NCBI GenBank assembly: GCA_964016875.1 | Contig: OZ024719.1 | Span: 26,355,877-26,419,876, forward strand | DNA length: 64,000 nt | Origin: Fallopia convolvulus | Taxonomy: Eukaryota; Streptophyta; Magnoliopsida; Caryophyllales; Polygonaceae | Direction: 5' to 3' | Part shown: one piece after another, positions 36,001 through 46,907 of the stretch | Position numbering within the stretch: the stretch's first letter is position 1 | How the letters are laid out: each line of letters opens with the position of its first letter | The notes under the pieces: generated by a model | The model's database searches: none | Seen by the model: the letters and a program-made list of their open reading frames with translations, nothing else | Told to the model about the DNA's origin: nothing | Position numbers and translations under genes: made by a program

Positions 36001-36362
36001 CAAGTACAAGTATGATCAAATTGAGTCCTCATAAATGAAGGAACTTGCCCAAGTAAATATATTCGAATGTAGGCCACAGAATCAAGTCCAGCATGCTGAA
36101 TAAGCTCAAGCTCTGGCATCTTCAATGCTTGAGGCATCCAGTTCAAAAACCGAAGATACGCTCTCCAGTCTACGTTGACGTATCTGCTGACATAAGATCT
36201 GGTATGTGTGGGGCTGCCTCTGATTCCCTTTAAATACCATTTGGGGAAGTACACTCTGTCATTTATTGGTTGGAGTCGCAATATAGCAAACGCAATCAGG
36301 AAAGCAAGCGCCGATAGAAGATTGATTGCAGCCGAAACACCAATCTCTTCCAGGCTAGCCAT
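33007..36362 (-). CDS. CSC1-like/OSCA1-type hyperosmolality- and stretch-gated calcium-permeable channel
   Basis: Eleven exons on the minus strand: 36362-36049, 35962-35813, 35709-35574, 35475-35374, 35285-35166, 35071-34991, 34864-34524, 34433-34188, 34095-33771, 33537-33304, 33210-33007. They join in frame to 750 residues plus stop, as expected for the family. Hydrophobic segments lie near residues 10-30, 107-125, 157-176, 365-390, 428-448, 467-490, 510-540, 570-603 and 625-665. Conserved blocks are LRLQPINDRVYFPKWYLKG, AAFVSFKSRWGAAVCAQT, EWAPEPRDVYWSNL and MVDGWAGVAAE. The proteins are dimeric plasma-membrane channels related to TMEM16/TMC that open on membrane tension. The first intron starts with GC (GG^GCAAGT) instead of GT; all others are GT-AG. 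Closest named relatives are Arabidopsis OSCA1 members such as At4g02900, by inference. Confidence 0.93.
33570..33710. mobile_element. TRIM/LTR-like fragment in OSCA intron 9
   Basis: The text ATCCTACATCGGAAATCTAA, then CAATTGGTTTTAGGATGGAA and CACTGGGCTTGTGTACTGGG, follows the pattern of small plant LTRs. Related pieces occur at about 32640-32720 and in the unit at 2497-2660. Confidence 0.5.
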
Positions 36363-37130
36363 ATTTCTCTATGCTATCTGCAATCTGAATACAGTCAAGA
36401 GAAAGAAATCTGACAATTATGAGCCAATTGAGACCTGCTAAAAATGTATTTTCCCATGTTTTGTTGATTTCACACAAGCAACACAACTATACAATGTAGT
36501 ATGGCAGGATCCAATTATACTCTCAAAAATGGAAAATTTCCAATTACTACTGTTGTCAGTTCTTCGATCACAATAAAATTATTGAAATATCCACACGTGA
36601 GCTGTTATGATCTAAGCGATAATCATAGTCATAGCGTACTCAAAATCGCGTAGCCAAACAAAACAACGACCGGATGATAATATAGCATTGATAATCTGAA
36701 GATCACAATCGCATATTAAACCTTAACCGTAATAGAGATTAGGATGCCTCCAATAACTTGATATAAAAGAAAGAGATCAACGAACAAACAAACAAACACC
36801 TACACTATTGTCAAGTTCGTCGTGAACTCCGAAATCCGTGGAAAAAGAAACTAATGGTCTGATTCTAGATTTTGCTGTGATTCAAGTTCAGAGAGAAGAA
36901 GAGAGTGAACGATACGATCAACAAGCGCGCAACAACCAGGTATTGTTTCTAATTTAATAAAATAAATTATAGTTTTGCTCGGAGGAAAATTTCTAAATTT
37001 GGAGTACTCTTTAACATTTTCTTCTTTTTTTTTACGAATTTTTTTTGGTGGAAACTCTTTCTCTTAACAATTTAAACTTTTTCCATTTTAATTTTTATGA
37101 AACTGTGAATTTCCAATAGCTATTATGTAT
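36363..37130 (-). promoter_or_regulatory. OSCA1-type gene 5' leader and promoter region
   Basis: Upstream of the ATG on the minus strand, a CT-rich leader-like segment (ACTCTCTTCTTCTCTCTGAA, about 36890-36910) and a likely acceptor TTGCAG about 17 bases before the ATG suggest a 5'-UTR intron. Further upstream the sequence is AT-rich. The exact transcript start is unknown. Confidence 0.4.
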
Positions 37131-37770
37131 TTAACTAGTTATGCTACATAATAGTCAAAAGATATCTTTTCTACAAAAGAATAGGTTTATTTGTGTAAAG
37201 ATAGAAGATTTTTGGTGTATATTTTTCTATCCTTTAGTGTAAATATGTTAGTTTGGAGAGCAAGACATATTCTCTCCTATATATGTAAACATTCTCTCAT
37301 TCAATGAATTCAATCAAGTTATTCTTCTAAACTTTTGGTATCCAGAGCTTAGGTCAAAACCACAAATTTTTTCCGTCTTGTTCTCGTCCGATTCTTCATA
37401 TTTTTCCGGCACCATGATTGACTCTTCCTCTGATACAATCCTCCTCAACAATGGCAAGACCGGACTACTGCAGTTTCCATCTATTTTCATAAATCTAGAT
37501 CGCACTAACTATTTTTCCTGTAAAAGTGTTATCTTTTCTACCTTGGAAACCTTTGAAGTTGATTCCTACATCACTGCTAAGCCGTGTGAGACTCCAAAAA
37601 GCCAATTTTAATAAAACAGTTGCCGACGCCTATAATGTGTGGAGAAAAAAACTAATCAATTGGTCCTTGTCTGGCTACGATCCACTCTCACCGACAATTG
37701 GTCACTTATGTGGCTCATGCAACTAATTCTTATCTACATGAATGCATCATCTAACGAACTTTGGAATGTT
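37131..37770 (+). pseudogene. Copia 5' end: LTR piece, primer binding site and gag remnant
   Basis: An LTR-like stretch with CTCTCCTATATATGTAAAC and CATTCAATGAATTCAATC precedes TGGTATCCAGAGCTTA (37336-37351), a variant of the copia primer binding site TGGTATCAGAGC. Then come NYFSCKS (from TNYLLWKS-type gag) and, after a one-base slip, VWRKK, QLVLVWLRSTLTDN and SSNELWNVL, the UBN2-type copia gag domain. The rest of the element is missing. Confidence 0.65.
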
Positions 37771-38095
37771 TTACATGTGGAAGCAAGAGGAAGGTATGAT
37801 GCAATCTATGAGGCCAAAAATAGAAATATTCGAAAAATTGAAATTGAAGGAAATAGCCTCATTGTAGTAAATGCACTTAAGGGGAATAAATCTTGTCCGT
37901 GACAAATTGAGATGATGATTATTGATACATTGATTCTCCTACAGACCTTTGACGCAGTTCGAATATCTTATATGCCTCAAGACTGTAATAAGGTGGCTTA
38001 TTTGATTACTGGTCTACACCATTCGTGTAGTATCAATCAAATTCAGACTCATTCTGTGGGTCATCATCCATAAGGATGGCCTAAGCTATGCACTA
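37771..38095 (+). pseudogene. LINE-type RNase H (RVT_3) remnant
   Basis: EARGRYDAIYEAKNRNIRKI, EIEGNSLIVVNALKGN, MMIIDTLILLQTFDAVRISY and PQDCNKVAYLITGLHH follow the plant L1 RNase H pattern, with the alpha-helical DAIYEAK region, the D/N of EGNS and a C-terminal DCNKVA. A TGA near 37900 breaks it (CP*QIEM, where Trp is usual). It continues the copia gag frame directly, so the two pieces were joined by rearrangement. Confidence 0.7.
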
Positions 38096-38139
38096 TCACT
38101 CTAATTTTTACTTTTAAAAAAAAAACTAGCCACCTTAGA

Positions 38140-39120
38140 GCACCAACAATGGTGGACTTACCCAAAAAATCTCTTTCCTCTTCTCCTTTCTCCACCTCAT
38201 TTTCTCTTTTCTTCACCTCACATTCCACTAAATTTAGTCTCTACCCTCCCCAATTTATTTTGTATTTCCCACAATGCTAGACTTACCCAACTCTATTTTT
38301 CTTATTAAAATATTGGTTGTGTATTTCATGTGATGACTTGTATACATTCGACTAACATTACAAAATTACATTGATTAACTTAATGAAAACTCTTATTAAT
38401 AAAATTTGATTTACTTAATGAATTTTTTATTAATTAAGTTCAATAATTAATCTTCGTTAATATTTTATATCACTTATAATATTTGATAATCACGAAAATA
38501 ACATTACAAAATTACATTAAACAACATACCGAAAATTACATTAAAAAGAAACAAATTACACGGAATCGTTGTTTCATTACTCATCCCACCAACGAAAATT
38601 AGTCCAAATATGTTGAACTAAATCTTTTTGCAAATAATAATGAATTTGGTTATCCCAAACCTCATTCCTTTTCTCAATAAATTGCTCCAGAGTTATAAGG
38701 ATTTCCTTGAAAAATTAGAAAATCTTTGCAAATAAGGATTTTCTTGAACATTTTGATTAGTTTGAAAGTTTGAATTATTTTCTTAATTAGGATTGTTGTG
38801 ATCCATAATTATCAAAAGTAATTTCGAAATTAGAGAGGAAAAAATGGGTAGAAAATTTGGTGTGATGAAATATATGCAATATTGAGTTTATTTTATAAAG
38901 GGAAAAAAAATTATAATCGTTGGTGTATTTTTTTAATATAAAAAAATGAAAATATTTTGAAAATTAAAAATGGTCGTTATTTATGCTCAACAACTTACAA
39001 TACAAATATATCCCCATCAGTATTGCCACATGGCATTCTATGAGAGGCTATTGTTGTTGGGCACCTCCTCTACTTTCAAGGCATACCCAAAATATGGGCA
39101 AGTGTCCACAATGGTTAAGT
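38140..39120 (-). mobile_element. Harbinger-like remnant with transposase C-terminus
   Basis: Starts near GAGCACCAACAATGGTGGAC, a Harbinger/Tourist-like end, and contains on the minus strand (about 38700-38577) RNEVWDNQIHYYLQKDLVQH and IWTNFRWWDE before a stop. Plant PIF/Harbinger transposases often end with 'HxQLxxDLVEHIW'. A loosely matching end, GGGCAAGTGTCCACAATGG, lies at about 39097. The rest is AT-rich and non-coding. The family call rests on the short C-terminal match. Confidence 0.4.
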
Positions 39121-39567
39121 TGCCCATTTGATGAGAGAGGGAGCCTTTCTCCTTCCTTGTTTACTTTGGCTTTTGGCTTAAGCCTTGCCGACGACTCTAG
39201 GGCGGCGACGCCCCTCTCCGGCGGGGTTGTGGTGTGGAGTGTGAGTGGTTAGGTGATACTTTGTGAGGAGAATCTCTGGTGGGGCCTCCCTTGGCGGTCG
39301 GAGAATGAGAGGGTGTCCGATGGTGTGAGGATTGAGGGAAAACACGATTTCTAGGGTGTTTCCGACGACATGAACACCTTGAGTGGAGTGTGGTGGTGCC
39401 TTGTGAGGTTGAAATCTTGTTGATACCACTTGATCTGAACAAGATACTTGAGGGAGGGGTGGTTCTTGTGTTCTTGGCTCATCTTGGAATTCTTGTGCAA
39501 ATCTGATTTTTTTTTCATTGCATTGGATTGAGTTTGGAGGTGTCATCTTGTTGTTCTTGGTTTTGCT

Positions 39568-42110
39568 ATGGGGCGCTCAAGGTCTAGGATGCACAAGTTC
39601 TCTCCTCTTCCTTCAAAAACCAATGTGGCGCCTACTACTCCATTACCGGCGTATGAGAATGGGGTGGCTATTCCTAAAGGCAAGAAGATTGATTTTGAGG
39701 CATGGACTCTTGAGGAGCTTGAAGCCCAAGTTGAAGCTTTTAAGAGGAACCTCTCTTCTAAGAGCAAAGGGTTAGATTTGGGCTTCAAAGTCATGGCTAA
39801 AGGTGGTGGAAGGTGCAATGGGACGCCGGGCGCGTCGGGCGGCAGCGGAGGTGTTGGTGAAGGTGGTGGTACCGGCCAAGGGAAGCCTCAAGGGGTTGAA
39901 GATGGTGACTTGGTCAAAAATTCAAATGTTGAGCAACCACAAAAGTTAATGGTGTGTTTCCAAGGCACACATGTGATGAAAGGGACACCTACTCTTTTGG
40001 GTAAGCAAGGGAAGGTAAAGGAAAAGTTAGGAGATTCCCTTTCCTCTTTGGTTAAGCCTCTCCCACCAACCCCCAAGCCAACTTTTCCAGCCACAAATCA
40101 GTTTTTGAACGCCTCTTACCCAATTTTTCAAGGGGGGAAAGTAGCAAGTCATCTTTGAAAAATGGAGGGAACAAACAACCCTCCATTTTCCCACCCAAAC
40201 CGGCCCCTTTAAGCTACAAGGAAGCGGTAACCAACAATAGACTTATTCGGGATTGTGAGCGACTTGAAGTGATCCCCTTGGCCAATAGGGGTGTTTATGA
40301 GTTTGATTTAGAAGAGTTTTCTCAAGAACAAGATGCATGGAAGGCTACCCTCATTGGCTTTGTAGTCGGCACCAAGATCACCATTAGAAGTCTCAAAGCC
40401 TTTGTCAGGGCCGCATAGGATGTGGCTACTCCAACTATTTACTTGAAAGATAATGGAGTGTTCATCTTTAGCTTTGCATCCTTGAAGGATCGTGCAATGG
40501 TCCTAGAGAATGGACCATGGCTTCTCCATGGTAACAAGCCGCTTGTGTTGAAGGAGTGGGAGCTTGGAATGGCCATAGGATTGGACGAGTTTCGCCTCTA
40601 TAGCGGTGTGGGTTAAAGTGCTTGACTTAGACCTCGTAATTCTCTTGTCCAAGCGCTTGTTGAGTGTCATAGGGAATATGATTGGCAATCCAATATGTGT
40701 GGATCGTGTCACCTCGATGATGGAGAGAATCTCATATGCTTGGTTGCTTGTAGAGATCACTACGGAGGAGGCTAATCGAAAATGGGTCATGTGAGCAAAT
40801 GCAGGCCCGGCTAATTGGGTAGTTTAGGTAGGGCGGTAAAATAGAATCACTTTTTCTGTAAGAAATTGAAGCGTTGCCTCCTCATTCATGCCTGAGAGAG
40901 ACACAACGCGTAAATGCAGATTATAATTTGTTGGAAAAATCGTCTTTAATGGCAGTCAAATTCGACTCTTCACCCCATTCAATGGTGAATTCGAATTTCA
41001 AGAATTCCAATCTAAATCTCATTCTACAAATCCTATCAAATTTTCACTTCTTCCCATCAATTTTTATAGTTTTCTTTTCTTCACCTTCTTCGCATCAATT
41101 TTTCACTTCTACTATAATTTGTACTTGTGAAATATACACTCCACACCACCGGATTCGAGATTCACTACCCCTGCCTCGCCTTGCCTTGCTCACACAGCCA
41201 CGCCGATGACAACCATCCTTAGGTTGTCGAAACTTCGATCTTCTGAATACGTGTTTCAAATTCCAGATCTATACATTTTCAGGTAATTTCTTTAATTTTT
41301 TTTACTAATTAAATTGCTTATATTCTATTTGCTTCTCATGAATCTTAAATTGTAAAGGATGGGTAAAGATTTAAGTTTGAAATTGAAAATGGTTGAAAAC
41401 TAGAATTTACAAATTGTAGTTTGAGAGGAATTTAGTGTATTGTTGTTTTAAATTGAAAGTCTTAAAATGCTGAAATTGAAACTTCAAAGTGGTTATAGTG
41501 GATCATGGGTAAATCAAAATTGAAATTGAAATACAGATAGCACAAATTTGATGTTTTCATGGTTGAAAACTAGTATTCATTTAAATTATGTAATTAATTG
41601 TTTTGTTTCGTTGCTACAGCTTAACACTGCTATTTGGTTGGAATGCTCTACTATTTTATTGTTATTGATTTACAGTGTGTAACATACTCGTCTACTTCTT
41701 TTGCAGGTCAAAAATGACTTCAATTGAAGATGAACTTTGGCATACTTGTACACTTTCAAGATTACTGGTCTTTTCAAGTTTATATCTTTTCAAGTTTACT
41801 TGTAAAAATTTGTTTAATATTATAGTAATAATTATAGTTTAAAATTTTTATTTGTTATGTTAAGGGCCCCTAATTTAATTTCGCCCTAAGGACCCTTAAT
41901 TCTTAGAACCGGCCCTGAGCAAATGCGTCAAGAAGTTTGAGAGCAAAATCAAGTTTGAATGGATGCCTTGGAGATGCACTCTTTGCAAGAACTTTGGGCA
42001 CACTCAAGCTTTTTGCAAAGAGAAGGAGAAGAACAAAGTTGATCAAGCCAATTCTAAGAAGAAGTGAGTGTGGGTGGTGAAGGGAGCTCAAGAGAAGAAG
42101 TCCTAACTTG
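39568..42110 (+). pseudogene. L1 LINE ORF1 (DUF4283 and CCHC zinc knuckle), first part, split by hAT
   Basis: From ATG 39568 the frame reads GRSRSRMHKFSPLP and a Gly-rich segment, shifts near 40150, then reads LSYKEAVTNNRLIRDCERLE, YEFDLEEF and AMVLENGPWLLHGNKPLVL. This is the DUF4283 RNA-binding domain of plant LINE ORF1. PICVDRVTSMMERISYAWLL follows to 40792. After the hAT element it resumes at 41926 with VKKFESKIKFEW and the zinc knuckle CTLCKNFGHTQAFC (C-x2-C-x4-H-x4-C). Stops at 40419 and 42066 and the frameshifts disable it. The remainder of ORF1 lies right of the solo LTR. Confidence 0.8.
40802..41917. mobile_element. Non-autonomous hAT element inside LINE ORF1 (1,116 bp)
   Basis: Begins CAGGCCCGG and ends CCGGCCCTG (complement CAGGGCCGG), with an exact 8-bp duplication AGCAAATG at 40794-40801 and 41918-41925. 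Removing it rejoins the ORF1 reading VSKCVKKFESK. Its interior has no transposase. Confidence 0.85.
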
Positions 42111-42147
42111 AGTTACAAGAAGAGGCATTGAAGGTCAAATCTCATCT

Positions 42148-45100
42148 TGTAATATCCCTCATTTTTATAAAGGGTAAAAATGTAAATTTATATTTTTCTT
42201 TAACATAATAAAATATTTAGATATTTTATTTCTTAAAGTTAACATTTTAAATGTTATAAGGATGGTTTATATGGTTACAACCCTATATTAAAGGTTACAA
42301 AATCATATTTTCTCATATTATAAATATTAAATATGAACCATAAGAATTATGGTTTTATAATTATTATAAGGTGATAAAATGTAACCATGAATAATAAAGT
42401 CTTATTTTATTATTCAAATTTATAAGAGAATAATTATAAGTAACAAAACTTAAGAAAAAATATTATAAAATATTTCTAAAATTTATATAAGTGTTTTAAA
42501 GCTAAAATTTAATAAAATAAATTGTTTAAAATTCAAATGATAACTATTTTTTTATTTGGAGTGCAAAAGTCAAGGTGGAAGGACATTTTTATCACTTTTG
42601 CAAAACAAGAGGGTTGTTTGTGCAATTTCTCGGAAATGGATTGAAACCCGATTGGGGTTGTCTTCAACCTTGAGCCCGAATTTTCAAATGGCCATATCTC
42701 ACTCGTTTCTCAGTGGATTTTCGATCCGAAAGATGTTCCGGAAAGCTCATGAGGTATTCTATAAAACCCTTTAATCAATTGTTCGAATTAATACTCTCTT
42801 GGGGGGGGGCAATTTCTGTTCATTTAACATGACTTAGAATGGATTGAATGCTAAAAATTGGCCATGGGAAGCTCGAATTGAATGGAGATAATGATGTGGA
42901 AGGAGAAGAATGAGTAATGGAGGGTTAATTGGGTGGTTGTATCGTTTGAATTGGCCAGTAATTATTGGATAAAGCCGAATTAAAGCAAAACGACGCTTTG
43001 TTTTCGGAGTATTGATGTGAGCTTCGGTTGAAGCATTCTAGGGGTCATTTTGAGTGCTATAAAAAGCCAATGGGAAAAACAATCCGTCATACACACTTTT
43101 CATTAAGAAATTTGCTGCAAAAACACTATTGAATTTGCCTAAATCGGCTCGGGAATAAGTAACCTTTGTTCAGCGAAAAACAGAGCAAGGCTCAGTTTTT
43201 AGGTTCCTCCTCATTCCTCACACAACCAAATTTTTTCCTTTTTATATCATTGGAAATCTCTCCCTCTTACGGTTCCAATGCCTACTCACACGCCCCGAAC
43301 GGATATCAAACAAGGAAGAAAGAAGGTGCCGAAGTCGGGCCTCTGTTTCAGCCCTGTTCTGGGCGTGCGCAGGCTGTTGGTGAGCCGTGAGCAGGTCGGG
43401 CCGGGTCGCCGTGAGCAGGTCGGGCCCGACCCGGCCCGACCATGCTGCTCACTTGGGGGATTCTTTTCGTTTTTGTTTCAATTTAAAAAATAAATTCTTT
43501 TGTTAAATTAAAATGGGTAAAAATTATTTAAATGGAGAAATGTTAAGAATTTTGTATTCCAAGCTACCCTTTCGGCTTGGTGGGTTCGGGGTGTATACCG
43601 TTCATGATGCTTCCATCTATTCTTTTGTTGCTTCGCGACTGCAGTCTCTTGAGCTCCTGAACTGATTGCTTCGTCATTGTAATACCTTGGATATAGGGCC
43701 TGCTTGTGATTTAGCCTTGAACAGCTTTCGGGATTTGTGCAACTTCGATCCTCTTGTTCTCTATCGTGATGTGCCAGCCCCCCCCCCCCCCCCTTTTGAA
43801 AAAATTGGCTACAGTGTAATTTAATACGGTAGAGAAGAATTTGGTGAGTCTGTACAACCCGAGTGATAGGGAAAAAGCTATCCTCATTAGCAACAAGTCA
43901 ACACACTCTTTGGACTTCTTGAGAACCCTCCCACTTGAAGGGTTAGGACAAACGATGCACCCTAAACAATTCAGGTGTGTTTTGTGATATCGCCTTGCTA
44001 TTCCTATGTATCCGGCTGGTTTTACATGCCCTTGTTGCACTTCTAAAATTATGGATTATTTTAGCGATCATGTTGTCCACTGTGGGAATGACATTGGTCT
44101 TAAGTTTTGCCATAACCTAGTCCGGGACGTGTTGGGCGATATTTGTACTTAGGCTAGTGTAATTGTGCAAAAGGAGGTACCTCTTAGATTTTTGTCCGAG
44201 GAAGGTAGAGATCTTCGACCTGCAGATCTTCTGGTTTACTCTTGGGACAGAGGGAGGAACATTTGCTTAGATGTCACATGTGTCTCTCCTTTCGCGGGGG
44301 TTGGTGTTGAGACTTTTGTTCATGTAGCTGCTGTTTCCAATGCTGTTGTCCGGAAGAAGAAGAAGTATGAATTGAAGTGCACAAACAATGGATATGGTTT
44401 TATTGCTTTTGCCTTCTCTACTTTTGGAGAGCTAGGGAGCGATGCCCTTGAGTTTTTGTCTCGGGTCACACGGACTGCTCATAGTAACACGGCTCACGCT
44501 AATATTCGTTCCTTTATTTTTCAGCGCTTGTGTTTTGTCTTGAATAATGGTGTCGGAGCTCAGTTAGTTGTTAGGCTCCTATCCAACTTTGTGTAATATT
44601 TACACTTCAAATGAAATTAGGGTTTAATTACTACTTTAAATAAATATATGAATTTTAAATGGGTATTTTTAGTATTCATATGAATAAATTGGTATTTTAA
44701 AAAGGATATTAATAAGAAAAGAATTTCTTATTTCACTATAAGACTACAAATATTTTGATTATTTAAAAACTAATAATAGGGTTTTTGAATATGTATTAGT
44801 AAAAAGGTTTTTATTTAGATTAATATTAAAAATAAGGTTAGGTTAATATGTTATAATGAAAAGACAAGGTTAAATGATATTATATTAATAAAAACGAAAT
44901 TATTAATATAATGTGTAAGTTTATAATTTGTTATAAACTTAAATCCGTTATAATTCCTTGAAAATCAATGTTATTGAATGAACAACAATTTATTTTGTGG
45001 TTGATCGAAACAAGAACAAATTCTTAATCGCGAGTGATCGTTCGTAACCCATCTACGTCAATTACGAGGCAAGTGGTTTAGGTTCGGTTTCCATATAAAG

Positions 45101-46384
45101 TCGTTTATGCATCACTCGTTTTAACAAGCATGTACATATCTTGTTACATGTTTTCATGTGCATTAAATTGTTTTATGACTTTGTTGGGAACTCTTGTATG
45201 AGTTAAAATGAATCTAGGATTTATATTGTTCTAGATTTAATGACATATTATGTCTAGTCGTACTTAGGTTACGCTAGATGGACTTTAGGGCCGTTGCCTT
45301 GTGATATATGTGCCTAGATGAGTAGGCTTATATGAAAGTACTTTATTGTATACGCGTCAAATCATTTGACTTTAATCTTGAGCCGATGCTCTACCTTTAA
45401 GACCATGGTCAATACTCGCTCGTTCGATGAGTGGTGATGGCACGTAGCTCGTGTTAGTCTGGGTTTGCGCACCCAACCTTTGAGTATTTTCGTGGGGTCG
45501 TAACCCACATTTTGTCATACTTAAAAAGTATGCTTAATTCCAAGTGGAACAATGTTGTGATCTATAAAATTGGTAGAAATTAAATAGGCGCCTGTTGGCG
45601 ACAATTAACATGATAGGAAGGCTAGTACAAAATGGAATGTCATCCTTACTCTTGGATTCTGTAATTCTCTGGCTCCAACCTGAATTCGCACAACACGTAT
45701 GCGGTGAGGTTGGTAGAGGAAAACATGATCAACGAGGGGTTTAATCACCCACCTGACTAAATGTGTGAAACCCAAGTTCCCAACATAAGTAAACTTTCTT
45801 TCGAAACTGAGAATCACCGTTGGGTGACGTTCTCATTCTTTTTCTTCAAATCATAATTTTCATAGGAGGTCCGAGGTTCGAGGATGTGACCGACTTTCAT
45901 TCGGTACCCGACATCCTAACCCGTCCCTTCCTAAAATCCAAACTACCTTCCAAAACTCCATTTACTTAGTCTGTCACAAGACTAACCGACTGTTTATTTT
46001 TCCCTTGCTTGGTCGGCTGGTGTCCATCGCATTTTTCGTCGCGACACATCAGTAGTGGATTTCATCGATGAGGATCACGAGGAAGAAGCTTGAAGTGGAA
46101 GAAAAGCTTGAGGAGTAGTTGGAGTGAAGGTGGTTAGTTTTAAAAAAAAAACAATTTTTTTTAAGGTTCGAGGTTCCGACTTGTGGAACCCTTTCCATTC
46201 TAACTTTTGTAACTGTTTGAGATCAACTCAAGTTTTTGTATTAGACTTCCGCACTTATATATATACCTAACTTCCGCATTTAAAGTTCTTGGTTAAGTTC
46301 TGTAATTACTGTAAGTCTTGGGTGACTTCGAGAGTTTAATCTCGGGTCACTGGCGGCAATATCCCTATATAAGGGGGTGTTACA
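42148..46384 (+). mobile_element. Solo LTR inside LINE ORF1 (4,237 bp, with a nested fragment)
   Basis: Begins TGTAATATCCCTC and ends GGGGGTGTTACA, with a perfect 5-bp duplication CATCT at 42143-42147 and 46385-46389. LINE ORF1 is interrupted exactly here. The ends resemble those of the solo LTR at 4962-8443, so both probably come from related large-LTR gypsy elements. The interval includes a foreign reverse-transcriptase C-terminal piece (about 43550-44600); without it the LTR would be about 3.2 kb. No gag, pol or primer binding site of the LTR element itself is visible. Confidence 0.75.
43550..44597 (+). pseudogene. Non-LTR reverse transcriptase C-terminal fragment with zinc finger and nuclease-like domain
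   Basis: Blocks in order are YPFGLVG/GGFGVYTVHDASIYS (frame shifting), a zinc-binding-like segment FTCPCCTSKIMDYFSDHVVH with CG, HNLVRDVLGDICT, a stop, then the clean frame 44165-44596 with RDLRPADLLVYSWDRGRNIC, LDVTCVSPF and a C-terminal GVGAQLVVRLLSNFV. Plant proteins with this order are often annotated as reverse-transcriptase or 'auxilin-like' proteins. The order CPCC...DH...C followed by RPAD...LDVT resembles the zinc-finger plus restriction-like endonuclease of R2-type LINEs, which nick target DNA; that comparison is inference. A poly(C) run at 43781-43793 and several stops show decay. Confidence 0.55.
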
Positions 46385-46758
46385 CATCTAGGCCGAAAGA
46401 TAATGAAGAAGTCATGGCCATCGAGGAAGGATTGGTTTCCAAGGAGGGGGTAGCTAGCTTTGTTGTTGAGGAGCCGGTTGCTAATCCAGCCCGAGTTGAT
46501 GGTGAAGCAAATCTAGGGGAAGAGGATGATTTAGGGGTGTGTGAAAAGGTTGATCATGATCAAGAGGCTCGAGAAGTCGAGGATCGAGAGGATGGAGACT
46601 TTTTTTATGATCGTGATGTTGATGGTCAAGATATTGAGCTAGATTTAAGCAATTAGGATGTTGTTGATGATGTCCTTGGTCTAGACTTGGTGACGGTGGA
46701 AGTCAACTATGCGGAGGACTTGACTTTGCTCACTCATTACCTATTTAGGAGGAGGTAA
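46385..46758 (+). pseudogene. L1 LINE ORF1, C-terminal part
   Basis: Resumes directly after the solo LTR: RPKDNEEVMAIEEGLVSKE, then a very acidic tail (GEEDDLGVCEKVDHDQEARE, DRDVDGQDIELDLSN). A stop at 46654 and a further piece to 46758 end ORF1. Acidic C-termini after the zinc knuckle are common in plant LINE ORF1. Confidence 0.65.
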
Positions 46759-46907
46759 TCATAGCCCTAAAGTCCAACTTGAAGGGTAAGAACGAGACTG
46801 GAAGGGACGGAAATATTTAAAGGGTGACCCGAAGAATGATAACGATGGGTGGAGTATAGTGAGGAAAAAGGGGACGTACAACCTACGAAATCCAAAGATT
46901 GTGAGCT

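Noticed and set aside
39178..39546. 122-codon minus-strand frame
   Set aside because: It overlaps the likely 5' untranslated part of the plus-strand LINE; composition is low-complexity Pro/His-rich.
44165..44596. 143-codon frame as an independent host gene
   Set aside because: Upstream sequence continues the same protein through stops and frameshifts, and the block lies within a solo LTR, so it is a retroelement remnant.
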